Of a stretch of DNA of 64,000 nucleotides, positions 24,565 to 36,397 are shown piece after piece. Position numbers and translations under genes: made by a program. The DNA lies in NCBI GenBank assembly GCA_033063855.1, contig CP093829.1, forward strand, positions 19,127,537-19,191,536, in the 5' to 3' direction. Source of the DNA: Smittia aterrima (taxonomy: Eukaryota > Arthropoda > Insecta > Diptera > Chironomidae). The number at the start of each line of letters is the position of its first letter. The stretch's first letter is position 1. The notes beneath the pieces were generated by a model. That model saw only the letters and a list, made by a program, of their open reading frames with translations, ran no database searches and had not been told where the DNA came from.

Positions 24565-26079
24565 TTATGAATGAAATGCTTCACACACGCTTTGCTCGTT
24601 AGCTTATGAATGAAAAAAATGTAAACACAACTTCGGTTTACGCGCGAGAAAAAAGAAACTTTCGGAAATATTCGGATTTCTCTCAGGATCATCTCACAAA
24701 CACATTTGAGCTTCGGCTTTCGCGAGCTTTTCTTCGGATTTTTCTTCTCCGCTAGTGCATCTTCATAAATCAAAAACTATTCAAGCAGATCATTCTCGTT
24801 GCTACTGTCGAGCATAAATCATGAAATAAATTGCGGAACAAATATTTCAAAGATTTTCTTGTTAATTTCACTTTTCATTATTTTATCGAATAACATTTTT
24901 ATATTTTTGTTTCGGAAAAGTTTTCTTTTTGTGTGTTCGTTGAATTAAATTTTCCGAGTTGAAAAATTAAAGAATTTTTTAGAAAATTTGAAGAATTTAT
25001 TGCGACAACCAAAAAAATTTATTTTAATTTAGCTTAGAAATGAAACTCTCAATAAAAAACGTAATTTGCAATTGAAAGTTTTTTTAATTTTAAAGAAATT
25101 GAATAAAATATTTTTAATCTTTAAGTTCAACTCAGTGATCCATTTAAATTCTAAACTTGTAACAAATTTTTTAATAAATTGTTTCCATTGACATCGTTTC
25201 ATAAATTGCAAAATAATTTCTTATCGCATGATTACGATTGACTTTTCAACTCTTCAAATTTCGAATCCACGAGTGAACACAAGGAACGAGACGTTGCCAT
25301 GTTTCATGTCTTCAATAATTTCTGGAAAATCACAACTTTTTCTTCAGCTTTGTTGATTAATAATATTTTCCAACAATTTTCTCGACTCCATTTTTCATCA
25401 GCTCGTAACTTTTTCAACACTTCAACATTATTTTCTTTAAAAAGTATTTTCGCTTGCAGTTTACAGGCCATAACATGTTTTTAAGTTTATTTAATTTCCT
25501 CGACTAATCCAGCATCAATTTTCTCACATTTTCACAACCTGCAAGCGATAAATTTTCAAACTTCACTTTTCTCTTGAATTTTCAAGAATTCCATGAACGA
25601 TAAATCCAATTTTAATCCACGGTATCTGGGGCAACAGCATCTAATCCTTTGAGAATTTTATTTTGTTCCACAATTATTTATTTATTTTATTTAATGATCT
25701 TCACTTGAATAGCTTTTGACTTTTTCATATTTTTTCTTCGAAATTTATTCTCACCATTCTAACATTTTTAGGAAAGCCATTCTAGAGGCTTCCACTTTTA
25801 AGCCCATCAGCTGGGCTTCGAATATTTTTTGATCAAAAAATAATTTTAATCACTTTAATCACAGTCGAATTTATTAAAACTCCATCAGCTATTCTCCACA
25901 ATATTCTTCAGCATAAAAATCTTTGGCTCAATTTGTTCTTAAAAACTAAACACAAGCATTTAATTCTTTTATATTTTTTGCACAACTCAGCTGTCTGATT
26001 TTTTCTTGTTATCTTTTTCTTCTTACACAAAAAAAAAAGAGAAATATTCCACCCAAGAAGCGCGGACCAACGGCTTTTA

Positions 26080-26120
26080 AATCTCGTCTAGTGGACCGCC
26101 GAACACGAACTGATCGTCGA
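26080..26120 (-). promoter_or_regulatory. Candidate Inr/DPE core promoter, minus strand
   Basis: On the minus strand, TCAGTT, an arthropod initiator, puts a +1 at 26111. At +28 to +33 the sequence AGATTT matches the DPE consensus RGWYVT in five of six places. The block is GC-richer than its surroundings and is about 1.5 kb upstream of the collagen alpha-2(IV) start codon, so it could drive that gene through a non-coding first exon. This is inference from motifs only. Confidence 0.3.
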
Positions 26121-28323
26121 CGTCGTTCTGAATATTTCAAAGTGTTCAGCCACTTCGTAACGCGTTCGGATCGTTCGGGTTGCAGGAAAGTGTGGGAAAC
26201 AATTGCAACACATGAAAAGACGGAGCAAGGAGACGGGAAAATGTGAAAGCCGAAAGAGCTTCGGCTGTAGTAGAATTCACGAAGATTCTACGCTATCAGC
26301 TCGATCTTTTTCCCGAGACATTCCAGCGCAAAAGAAATTCTGAGCGTTCGTTTTGATCGAAGCACATTGAAATTTCAAATATTTCAATGCAATTTTAAAA
26401 GTTTGAGTTATGCAACATCGGCAATTTCGGTAATTGACGCCGAAGGCTTTTGTGACATTACAATTCCTCTTTTGATAATGATTCGAATATGCCTTGAACT
26501 TTTCTGAACTCGGAGCCGAAACAGACTCAAGACACAGTTTTGATAAGCAACGAGTCGTTTCATAGCTTCATAAAGCCAACGGGAATTTAATATTAATTTG
26601 GCCAAGTGATAAGCGAGAACGTCCACACAGAAATATTTAGCGACTTAGCTGTGAAACTGATTCGTCGACAACACAAACTGCATAATTGAAATTATTTGAT
26701 GTAATCAAATCCGCGCATTCGCTCGTCTAAGAAATTGCACTCGAAAGCGAAAAATGCTTGAAGCTCTTTGATGACTTTTGCGAAAAGAACACATTGGCCT
26801 TCAAACTCCTTCGTTTGTTCAACATCTGGAATAACTTAAAGATCCTTAGTGTCATCATTTCTTCCGTTCTTGAAGAATGAAGAGACAGAAATAGCGGATT
26901 CGAAAAAAAATTTGTTTTGAAACATATTCCGACTTCTCTACTAAGTCGTCTTATCAAAACAGAAGCTAGAATTGAGATTGAGCCTCAAACTAAGTCACGA
27001 AATCGAGTCCGAGCAATAAATGAGTTCAACGCATTTTTAGGAAGAAATCTTTTTATTTCAAAGGAATTTAATGTAACAATGTCTCGATTGAGATATTTCG
27101 ACGACCATGAAGTTAGTTTTCTTTTCATAAGAAGCAACGAGAATTGAAACAAATCTTGATTTCATGAGGAAGACACTCGCTATCTAACAGCTCATTAAAT
27201 ATTCCTAAAGCTAATCCCACATTTTTTGCACAACGCGCTCTGGTCGAGCTTTTAAATTCTAAAAAATGAAAATATTTTTCATCGTGGAGGAAGTCGAGTC
27301 GTTTTATGATTTAATGACCGACCGCACATTATGATCTCAAATGAAGCGTTTAGATAATACGTCGAAAAGAATTTCCATAAAATGCACTGACTCTTGCTCT
27401 GAGATGCACGTCGCGAGAGTTTTCTTTGTAGTTTCGAGAATAATTCGAAGCTGAGACATAAATCAATTCGTGATCGCGTGCACTCGCTTTGCAACATTTT
27501 CAGAACTTTATTTCTGTTTAGAGAGACCCAGTTACGAAGAAACTCTTATCACTCGCAACAGCAACAGCTTCAATGACCTTTCAACGAATACATCAGCAAA
27601 GCCGCGCTAATCCAAAATGATTTGATAACTCTAAATGAAAACTCTGATCTGGTTCGCTTTGTAAAAGTATTTATTGCTCACTCAAATCATTCAAGTCGCA
27701 AATTTTGTAACCGAACGAGAGCAAACGTCACTTCACTTCAAAACGAGGCCTAACGCCTTCTCCACTCATCATCCCGGATGAGAAAAAAACATTATTTTGA
27801 TAAGAGATTTTCTTCACTTCATTCATGTGTTTTCAGCATCGGCTCGCTTGCTTGCTTACAACGAATGAAGGGAAAAAAAACTTGCAAAGCTCCGAAAAAA
27901 ATATTCAGTGAGGCTTACGATTTCAAATGTTTGACGAAAGTCATTGCTTTGATCATCTGGCGCAGTTGAACAGAGAATTATTTTACTTAATAAGCATCGA
28001 GATCAAAGATACGAAGCAGCAATGTTTGAATAATGAAAGTGTTTCGCGGATCGAGCGAAGAAGATTCGCACACTGCGCTTTTCGCTATTCGACAAAGAAG
28101 TAAAATTGAAGTGCGAATTGCTTGCTCATCAATCATCAACTCGGCTCGTTAACATGCGAAATTTGCTATTAAAAGTGTTGAAAATTCCGGGAAATTGTGA
28201 AAAGCTAAACATATCGATGATGATGCAAAGCCAAAGCCACATCGACACGTGAAATGCTAAACATAACGAGCGAGTTTACAATTTGATATTTTAAACATAA
28301 AACTAAATTAAAAGTTTCTTCTC

Positions 28324-28410
28324 ATGAAGATTTTCTTCGTTTTCTTTCTCCTTCTCGTCTTTGACTTGGATGCGCGATGTTTTTGTTATGATCACACAGA
28401 CACCAACTGA
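28324..28410 (+). CDS. Possible tiny secreted peptide (28 aa) or first exon of one
   Basis: The ATG frame reads MKIFFVFFLLLVFDLDA, a textbook signal peptide, then 11 residues with two cysteines before a stop. A gttatg donor inside the last codons could splice to a downstream exon, but I could not find a convincing partner. In AT-rich DNA such runs also arise by chance. Confidence 0.2.
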   Translation: MKIFFVFFLLLVFDLDARCFCYDHTDTN

Positions 28411-31065
28411 GATGATGCACAGTTTTCAATTTCATGGAAATGAGTTTCTGACTGAACAACACAGCACATGTTTGCGCTCATTTGCTGATTGAATTTAATT
28501 ACCAAGCTGCGGTCGTTCTTGACTCGACTGCGCTCGAATTTCTGAACTCTTAAGCTTCTCATAAGGCGGAATGAACCTGTACCTGCAAACCCCAACATGC
28601 AACTTGTGTAACTTCATGGCTTAAACATGATGCAAGATCGTCGATAGATTTTGTTTGTGGAAACTAGAAAGAAAGTCACGAAAATAGAATTTATTTCTGT
28701 AACATGAATCTTTTGAATGAACTTTGTGCAGCATAATCATAAGAACTTCTGGTTAGATCGAGTTGATGCGATCATACATCGAAATGGAGATGAAAAACTT
28801 CTGACGAATGTTAATGAATTATGCTCTGCGCTCATCTTTTTCTTTTGGCTTTTTTTTTTTGCGGCAGCAAATGCAACAGTCGAAAGAGAATAAACAGCAT
28901 TTGTTTCTGCGTCTGATGGAAGAAGAATATTGAGATCATAAACGTCTCGAGCATAAGAAATTTAATGGGAAGGAATTTCTTTCTGCTCGGAGTGATTTAC
29001 AGATGCTCGCGAAAATCATAAACGAAGTTGCAGGCTTTTTTTTTGTGCAAACTCATAAATATCTCATTGATCTTTCGAAGCATTTTGAGCAAAATCAGAA
29101 AAGAATGAAATGTCACGATTGTGATTCCAAGAAACGAAAGACACTTTTAAACTTGTCGGAAAACTCATAAAACTTCGATAAAAACACCAAAGACAGTAAA
29201 TAAGAAGAATTCTTTTCTAAATCTCGAGACTTCTTTCGAAAATTCCGCTCATCCAAATCGTTTATCTCTCTCTGATTCCAGAGATGTTTTAAATGCAGAT
29301 GTTTGATGTGGCGCGGGAAGATCGCTGTTAGACGAAACGTGCCCTCTCTCGGATGCATTGCCCTATAATTATTTCAACTTTTTTTATCGCTCCACAAAAA
29401 CTTTAAACATTTTTATTTTCGGAGCTAACCCGCGAAACGTCGTTTCCTTTCATCGCATGGAAGACGACGAAGAGCGAATGAAATCAAAAGTCGATCCGAT
29501 AAGGGAATGACAAGTTTATAAATATTTTTTTCTTTCTTTCAGAATCTTTATGAATGGAATCGCAATTGGCCGAGATTTGGATTGAAATCCGACGGCGAGC
29601 GACATTGAAAGTTTTAAGGAAATTGCATGTGCAATTATTCATCATTTGTCGTAGCGAATGAGCATTTACTCTCTGAATTCTCGCATTTGTTATCAGAGTT
29701 TGGAGGCTGAGAATGACATCACAGAAATGATGCAAACATTTTATTTTTTCACCAATAAATTCAGAAGCTGAAGATCTACTCGCGATCCGTTACGAAACAC
29801 ATTTTTCGGGAGGAAATATTCCAAACTGTTTCAAGCTATCAGCAAATTGATTGTGATAACGACGCTTTGTGCGATGACCCATCTCAATATTTCTTCTTAA
29901 CTTTAATTTTAGCTCAATTCGTTGCTGATAGCTGCGTTGCCACATTTCGAGAGCGGAAATGTAAAACTTAATTTTAACTTCTGAAATGTTTGTTCTCGAG
30001 TGGCTGGCTTCTAATTAGTATTCTGGAACCTTCTGCAAGTCTCAGTTCTAAATATGCCGCATCAAATTTCAAAGTGTGAACATTGTCAAAGGAGTAACCG
30101 GAGGTCTCAACAGAAAACAGATAATTATGAATTGACATGATGGCACAATTTGAAATTTTAATCTCGCATATAAACACAATTTTTTTTCGCTTATCAATTA
30201 AGTTGTTGCTATCAAGCACTTGAATTTATAAAGCAGCTTTTAAATGGAATTGATGTGCACATTAATGAATTGTGGGAGGTCTAAATGAGCATTGACGTGA
30301 AGAGCAAGAGAATGCAACGGATAGTTTTCAATAAAAACTTTTTGAAACATTCGTTAAAATATTTTGAAACTATTTAGAGTCATCTACCGGAAAAAAGTGA
30401 TTTGCTGTCAACTTCAGGTAATTCTGAATGATTTTGTAATGACACCAGATGTCACTGTTTTGATTCTTAAACATTTCAACAGTCATAGTTGATCATAGTA
30501 ATTTAAATGGTTCTCGAAAACTACATTAGCGCTTATATTAGCGAACATCAGAACTAGATTAGATAGCAAGGATTTTAACTTCTTCTTTCGAAGTAAAATA
30601 ATTGTCTCTTCAACAAATTCTCTTGTCTAATTTCTTTCGATTGACTTTTACGACATTAAGCTTGATTTGTCTTTACCCGTTTATATTTATGATGTTCATC
30701 ATTCACGTTTTCCCACAAACTTGCGACGCCCTCAAAAGGACAATTCCTTCAACCAATAGAAGGATAGTTTTCAATTTATTTGTTAATTTATTCATTTTTT
30801 GTGAATAATTTTCAGGAAAGAATTGGTTTAAAATAAAATTTATTATCTGACCAAACCATTTCTAGAAGTCGATTTCTAATGGTCTCGAGTTGATGTTTTG
30901 ACGATGAAGATGAACGTCGTGACGTCGTTGAGGGCGTTTTTAAATACGACATTTCAGGTAGATCATTATTGTTCTTAGCTTAGTTGTTGGCGGTAATTTG
31001 GCAATAAAAATTTCCGAGACAAATAAACAAAGGAGACCTTCGGCTATTTGCCTTAGTTCCTAGTT

Positions 31066-31083
31066 ATGCTAATTTATGCTAAT
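31066..31083 (+). promoter_or_regulatory. Paired POU-octamer-like motifs, unit 1
   Basis: Two copies of atgctaat are spaced 10 bp start to start, 283 bp and more before the F-box gene start. They match the octamer ATGCWAAT bound by POU factors. The pair is kept in units 1, 2, 4 and 5. Confidence 0.35.
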
Positions 31084-31365
31084 TTATTTCATAATTTATA
31101 AAAAAAATCATAATTGACATCATTCAACTTTTTCCATACGTAGGACACTACTTCTTACACCGTTCGACTCATTTCGCTCTTAACATTCGATAAGGTAACA
31201 TCTTGAAGTTTCCAAAAATAATTTTTAAGTTTATTTCAATTTTATTTCTTTTTATCTAAATCTTTAGATTAATCTAAACTCAGCACCGAACGCAAAAAGT
31301 GAAGTGTTATTAAAATAAAATATTTCTACAGTGTTTCGAAAAAACTCGAATTATCGGAAGTGACA

Positions 31366-32649
31366 ATGAAGAACTTGGATCCGTTGGTACATTTTTCACG
31401 ATTTCTTGGCATTTCTGAGATGATTCTCAAAGATTTCAACGGCAAAGAGTTGTTAAATCTTTCTGAAGTCTCTCCAACTTGGTTCAGTTGCATCGCCTCG
31501 TCGATAGTGCTAATGAGAAACATAAAAATTGTCTTCAAAAGACACAGTTTGTTGTTACCGGAAGATTTCGATCTGCTGAAAAATAGCTCGAGACGATATC
31601 AGAACATTGAAACTCGACGAAGAGCATTAGACTTCGATTCATACCATCCATTCGACTTAGACTACATAACAACATCGGAGCTTAATTTTTTCAATGAAAA
31701 GTCTCACAATTTTAAGAATGTTTCAATTGATGTTTTATTTAGAAAAGCAGAAGATTTTTATAAATTTTTCTTATCAATCGAACCATCAGTTGAAAGCATT
31801 CAAATCTATAATAGATGTCGTAAGAAATCGGTTCATTTAGATGGTCTGGAAAGATTTATAGTCCCCGAAGATCTAAAGTTTCCGAAGCTGAAACATTTGA
31901 TGCTGGTCAATGTTAACGATTTGTATTTATACAGTGGTTACTCCAAAATATTTTTAAATTCTGCTGCAATCGAAAATGTTGAATTTTATGATAATTACTG
32001 TTTTAACTTAAGATATTTCACACGGATGCTTGTAAACTGCATTAAACTCAAAAGTCTCAAGATTGTAACACGTGACATAAATTCTGTGTTTGAAGAACCC
32101 TTCTCATATTGGGATCGATTGCCATTCAAACTCAAGGAATTGACGATACTTTATGTCGGAGACGAAGAGATCTGCATCAACTTTCAAACCTTTCTTAAGT
32201 CACAAAGCGATCTCGAAAAGTTGTCGATCAGTTTTGTGAACAAAGAAAAAGACTTTTTCGACGAGATCATGAACTTGCCAAAGCTCAAGATTTTATGTCT
32301 TGAAGATTATGGTTCCTTCTCTGTTGACGATATTCCTAATAAAGTTTCCACATCAATCACTGATCTGACATTCAATTATAATGTTGACGATGTCAGCTTT
32401 AATTTTTTGTTAAAGTCAATGCCGAATGTGACAAGACTCAACATCATCGCAATCGATGTAGAAAGAGTTAAAATCTTGATTTCAATGAACAGAAAGTTTG
32501 AAGAATTGAAATTTATTAACTTTACAAGAAAGTCTGAATTAATAAATTTTACATTAAAAGGAGTCGACCGAAAGAAATTGGAGAAAATGTTAACAAAGAA
32601 AAGGGTCTCTAGAAGAGCAAGATTTCTCATATTGTATCAATATGATTAG
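31366..32649 (+). CDS. F-box/LRR-like protein, unit 1 (427 aa)
   Basis: Single coding exon. Residues about 10-50 (FLGISEMILKDFNGKELL then NLSEVSPTWF) have the spacing of an F-box without the usual leading LPxE. The rest contains irregular leucine-rich strands (FPKLKHLMLVNV, KLKSLKIVT, LKELTILY, LEKLSISFV, LPKLKILCLED, NVTRLNIIA). F-box/LRR proteins act as substrate receptors in SCF ubiquitin ligases; that role is inferred. ATG 31366 is the first in frame; a 5' UTR intron is likely (donor aag|gtaaca near 31194, acceptor ctacag at 31331). It lacks the shorter C-terminus of units 2, 4 and 5 and ends RARFLILYQYD. It faces the unit 1 P450 remnant tail to tail. Confidence 0.75.
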   Translation: MKNLDPLVHFSRFLGISEMILKDFNGKELLNLSEVSPTWFSCIASSIVLMRNIKIVFKRHSLLLPEDFDLLKNSSRRYQNIETRRRALDFDSYHPFDLDYITTSELNFFNEKSHNFKNVSIDVLFRKAEDFYKFFLSIEPSVESIQIYNRCRKKSVHLDGLERFIVPEDLKFPKLKHLMLVNVNDLYLYSGYSKIFLNSAAIENVEFYDNYCFNLRYFTRMLVNCIKLKSLKIVTRDINSVFEEPFSYWDRLPFKLKELTILYVGDEEICINFQTFLKSQSDLEKLSISFVNKEKDFFDEIMNLPKLKILCLEDYGSFSVDDIPNKVSTSITDLTFNYNVDDVSFNFLLKSMPNVTRLNIIAIDVERVKILISMNRKFEELKFINFTRKSELINFTLKGVDRKKLEKMLTKKRVSRRARFLILYQYD

Positions 32650-32713
32650 ATAATTTTTTTAAAATAAATTCAATAATAAAACAATTCGATAAATTTTATG
32701 CTCTCAATATTAT

Positions 32714-34017
32714 TTATTTTCTCATTGATAGTTCTTTCATTGAATCCAGTTGAGCCTTTCGAGAATGTGAGCTTGGAAGGAGTTCTTCTTGTTTTTTCAA
32801 TTCTAAACTTTGAAATAACTGAGAAAAGTAAAAGTTTTGCTTCTAGCAAAGCATAACGATTTCCAATGCACATTCTTGGTCCTAAGCCAAAAGGCAAGTA
32901 GCTTCCACTTTGAATGTTACTTTTGTTTTGTTGACTGAATCGATAAGGATCAAATTTTTCTGGATTTGAGATCCATTTGAATCGCGCCGATCGGCACACT
33001 TATGTCAACTCCTTGCATTATTTTATAAGTTCTTCCTGTTGCTTCGTCCTTCAGAGTGCAATCTTTCGAGCATTTGCGAGCAGTTATTCGAAAGGAAGGC
33101 CATTTTCTTAAAGCTTCATCCACAACCATTTCCAAAAATTTCATTTGGTTCAGTCGTTCATATGAAATCGTTTTTCCTTCAACTTCATTTAAAGTTTCAA
33201 CAACTTCGTTGATTAAAATTTGTTGAACTTCTTGATTATGTGCAAATTCAAAACTGATTGCTTGCATTAAAGTTGCTGTCGTTTCGAAGCCGGCAAAAAA
33301 GAAAACGAAAGCTTGAGCAATCAAATCCTGATCTGTCCATGAAGATATTTTCTTTATTTTTGTTTCAGTTGAACTGGTTTCTGTTTCAAGCTTTATTTGT
33401 CCATCTTTAGCTTGAACGAGATGTTGAATGACATCAGGTCTGTGAAAGTTCCCTTCTTGTCTTCGTTTGAACTCGTTGAGTACATTTACTTCAAAGAAAT
33501 CATGAACGCTTTTCCGAAATATTTGCTTACCGAGAAGCTTGTAGATCATTGGGAAAAATTTACAGAATAATCCTTTTACCGGTTGAGTGAAGTCGACTTC
33601 CATGTCATGTGCAATTTTATATATCTCGCTCTCGTTATTTCGAACGCAATCGCCTTTAAAACCAAGAGCAGTCGTTGAGATTCCATCAGCTGTTGCTCTA
33701 GCATAAAAGTCATGAGTTTCAATTTCAATCGCTCCGCTGTTAGCTTTTGCAGATTCTTCATGAAATTTAATGAAATCATTAGAACGATCTGTTAGCAATC
33801 CGAACATATATTTCATTTTTGAACTTGTGTAGATTGGCGAGAGCATCGTTTTTATGTTTCTCCAATTTTGATCACGAAGCAAAATTGGAGATCGATCCAA
33901 AAGTTTGTCACCTTTAAGAATTGGTTCACTATTAACGAAGCAATCGAAGTGTTCATGCCCAACATGCAGCAGAACGATAAGAAAACACAGTTTGAATAAG
34001 CACATGAAGATCACCAT
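32714..34017 (-). pseudogene. CYP9-type P450, unit 1, frameshifted and fused to foreign 5' sequence
   Basis: Homologous to the complete copy at 53212-54811 from FDCFVN to the C-terminus. Differences: an 11-bp deletion at about 32970 in the PKFFPNPDKF segment shifts frame, and a second deletion of similar size near 32731 alters the C-terminus. Exon 1 (membrane anchor) and the start of exon 2 are missing. In their place is a 54-bp stretch of unknown origin (33954..34007) joined to the BEL gag fragment. The fused frame starts with ATG 34017 and, by chance or not, reads a hydrophobic run (MVIFMCLFKLCFLIVLLHV). The heme motif (FGLGPRMCIG) and I-helix (AGFETTAT) survive but in different frames. Confidence 0.85.
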
Positions 34018-34112
34018 TAAATTCTCTAATTTGACTTAACTTCTCAGTTTTAAATTCGCGTTTTCTATTCGAAAAAGCTTCGTTTTGTTTAATTTGATTT
34101 TGAATGAGCATG

Positions 34113-35320
34113 ATTTTGAGTGGTCCGTGGTCCGTTATTGAGATAACTCGCGAACGCGATGAGCTAGCGAATTAATTTCTTCACCAGTCGATAGAGAATT
34201 TAAATACGCAAAACAACTTTTGAGGATTTTTGGCTAGCTCATCAGGATCGGGCCCACGGGCCCAAAACCTGGAATCTCCATACAAAAAGTCAATTTTTAG
34301 TTTTGAAACACGTTTTTCTCGAAAACGGAAGCACATTTCCGCTGTGACTTGTTCACAAGAAGAGATCAGCATGTCGAATCGAGTGCATGGATCTTATAGC
34401 TGACCAGATCTGGGTCCACCTCTCGCCAGCGCCAAGTGAAACTTCTTTTCCTTTGGAGTTAGAGCATTGAGTTGTTCACATAAAATGATCAGCTCGACTT
34501 GACAAAGCAATAAATCCCAGAAAATCCAAGCTCCACACATTGGATCCATCTCTGGTGAGCTCAGAGTGGAACTTCGTTCCCTTTGGAGTTAGAGCATTGA
34601 GTTGTTCACATAAAATGATCAGCTCGACTTGACAAAGCAATAAATCCCAGAAAATCCAAGCTCCACACATTGGATCCATCTCTGGTGAGCTCAGAGTGGA
34701 ACTTCGTTCCCTTTGGAGTTAGAGCATTGAGATGTTCACATGAAATGATCAGCTCGACTTGACAAAGCAATAAATCCTAGAAAATCCAAGCTCCACACAT
34801 TGGATCCATCTCTGGTGAGCTCAGAGTGGAACTTCGTTCCCTTTGGAGTTAGAGCATTGAGATGTTCACATGAAATGATCAGCTCGACTTGACAAAGCAA
34901 TAAATCCCAGAAAATCCAAGCTCCACACATTGGATCCATCTCTGGTGAGCTCAGAGTGGAACTTCGTTCCCTTTGGAGTTAGAGCATTGAGTTGTTCACA
35001 TAAAATGATCAGCTCGACTTGACAAAGCAATAAATCCCAGAAAATCCAAGCTCCACACATTGGATCCATCTCTGGTGAGCTCAGAGTGGAACTTCGTTCC
35101 CTTTGGAGTTAGAGCATTGAGATGTTCACATGAAATGATCAGCTCGACTTGACAAAGCAATAAATCCTAGAAAATCCAAGCTCCACACATTGGATCCATC
35201 TCTGGTGAGCTCAAAGTGAAACTTCGGTAAACAAACCAAGTAAAATGTCCCCTGTAACCAGTTCATCCAGAGGATGAAAAACCCTACAGTAAGTTCGGTA
35301 CGAACTGCTACTGCCACTTG
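34113..35320. mobile_element. Non-autonomous Helentron-like element (HINE/DINE-1-like), copy 1, 5' truncated
   Basis: Same family as 47398..48264. The right end is complete: subterminal ggatgaaaaaccct (35272..35285), then a small hairpin agttcg-gta-cgaact, then ctactgccacttg. The left end lacks the matching inverted repeat and begins inside the element (tggtccgtggtccg), so about 70 bp were lost with adjacent gag sequence. The core is six full 130-bp tandem repeats plus a partial one. No coding sequence of its own. Confidence 0.7.
34421..35220. repeat. 130-bp tandem repeats (6 copies plus partial) inside Helentron copy 1
   Basis: Unit starts fall at 34421, 34551, 34681, 34811, 34941, 35071 and 35201, exactly 130 bp apart, each beginning tctggtgagctcagag or a close variant. 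The first unit (tctcgccagcgccaag) is the most diverged. Copies alternate between two variants (gttgttcacataaa and gatgttcacatgaa), which suggests block-wise expansion. Confidence 0.95.
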
Positions 35321-35987
35321 TTTCCATTTGAGTCGGTGTTGCTTGCGTAGAATCTTCGTTGACAGCAGCAATCATTTGAGAAGCTTGAGACTTCGGCGGC
35401 ATTTCAGATTGAATTGGATCGCTTAGCTGAAGAGATATTGGCAGAGGGTGTTCGATGAATTGTTGAGGGGGCATTCTTGTCGGATCAAATTGGAGTTGCT
35501 GAAACCTCCAAGCATTTTGGTTTGCAGCGGAAGCATTTATTTGTGCCTGATACCCAAGAAGTTGAGCTTGATCGACTTGCATTTGCTGATACTCAGGGAA
35601 CATAGTGTTATTAAAAGCAATTGGATGACCGAAATTTGCGTTGCTTTGATATTTATTCATTGGAAAAGAGCTTGAAGTGAATATTTGTGCAGCGGGAATC
35701 GAGTTTCTCAAAGGAATTTGGTTTTTATTCATATCTCCAGCAAAGTTTTGTTGCGAATAGGATGAAACTTGAGTTTGCGCTGGGTGATAAGAAGTTGCAG
35801 AAGAAATATGAGAAAAAGTTGGGAGCATAAACTGAGTTTTGCTTGATGCACCCAGCGAAAAATGATTTTGTTGAAATTTCAAGGAATCTTCATCCAACTT
35901 TTGTTGCTTTTCTAACCGACGACGTTCAAAATCTTCTTGTACAGTATTTGTCATTTGTGGAGATGATTGGGAGGCAGCTAGAGACAT

Positions 35988-36397
35988 TGCCGAGAAAAGT
36001 TCCGACAGACTCGTAATTGGGGTCTTTTGCTGCAAAATTATTTTTTATGTAAGCAAATCAAATTTTTATTGTTTTCACTATTTTAAAGTCTTACTCTCGG
36101 CGAGCGACAAGAAATAATTTCTTTATTTAAGTCTTCTCTATGGCGAGCGAGAAGGAATTGGTTTTTGATTTAAATGTCTTTTGAAATTATCGGAGTTTTT
36201 GATTATTTTATCACTTCACGGTAAGGTATTCAGATTTAATTATGAAATAACTTTTAACTTTTTTGAAGGATCTGTTTACGGCTGGTTATTTCACGCCTTC
36301 TTCGGGTGAGAGGCTTGAGCGACACTTGAGCGATAATCTTTACGCGATTTAGTCACATAGATAAAATTAACTTTCACAGTATTATCACTTTAAATTG
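35988..36397. other. Leader or LTR-like region upstream of gag copy 1
   Basis: Non-coding sequence shared with 50069-50767, upstream of the minus-strand gag start. It contains ctatggcgagcgagaagg, cacgccttcttcgggtgag and gagcgacacttgagcg. It is probably the untranslated leader and 5' LTR of the BEL/Pao element. Terminal TG...CA ends and a second LTR were not found. This copy is about 290 bp shorter than the second. Confidence 0.4.

Larger units (their letters stand above)
24565..30544. other. Long region without a firm gene, upstream of collagen IV
   Basis: About 6 kb upstream of the collagen start codon with no Gly-X-Y exon on either strand and no recognisable domain. It may hold non-coding 5' exons of the collagen gene; a GC-richer block at 26040-26330 is the best promoter candidate. 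A possible mini-peptide frame lies at 28324. Several T- and A-runs occur (28850, 29035). No transposon signature was seen. Confidence 0.45.
30545..33953. repeat. Tandem F-box/CYP9 array, unit 1
   Basis: First of five near-identical segments. Each contains a shared upstream block (beginning at about the motif cttcaacaaattct), a 5' region with paired octamer motifs, an F-box-like gene on plus and a CYP9-type gene on minus. This unit ends where P450 similarity stops, at 33953. It is followed by 54 bp of unplaced sequence and then a BEL gag fragment. Confidence 0.85.
34008..35987 (-). pseudogene. BEL/Pao-type gag fragment split by a Helentron-like insertion
   Basis: The minus-strand frame begins at ATG 35987 (MSLAASQSSPQM) and is Gln/Pro/Ser-rich. 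It is nearly the same as the 418-aa gag at 48812..50068. It is interrupted at 35320 by the Helentron-like element, and its continuation (34008..34112) reappears on the far side. There is no protease, reverse transcriptase or integrase. The region just downstream of the break has been lost in part together with the 5' end of the insertion. It is a dead remnant. Confidence 0.75.

Noticed and set aside
34421..35220. Series of identical 67-codon minus-strand frames
   Set aside because: They are the 130-bp tandem repeat read in successive frames (130 is not a multiple of 3). There is no conserved start context, and they occur only inside the Helentron-like element.
34421..35220. Possible CRISPR array
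   Set aside because: The regular 130-bp period has no short repeat/unique spacer structure; whole units are nearly identical. The genome is eukaryotic.
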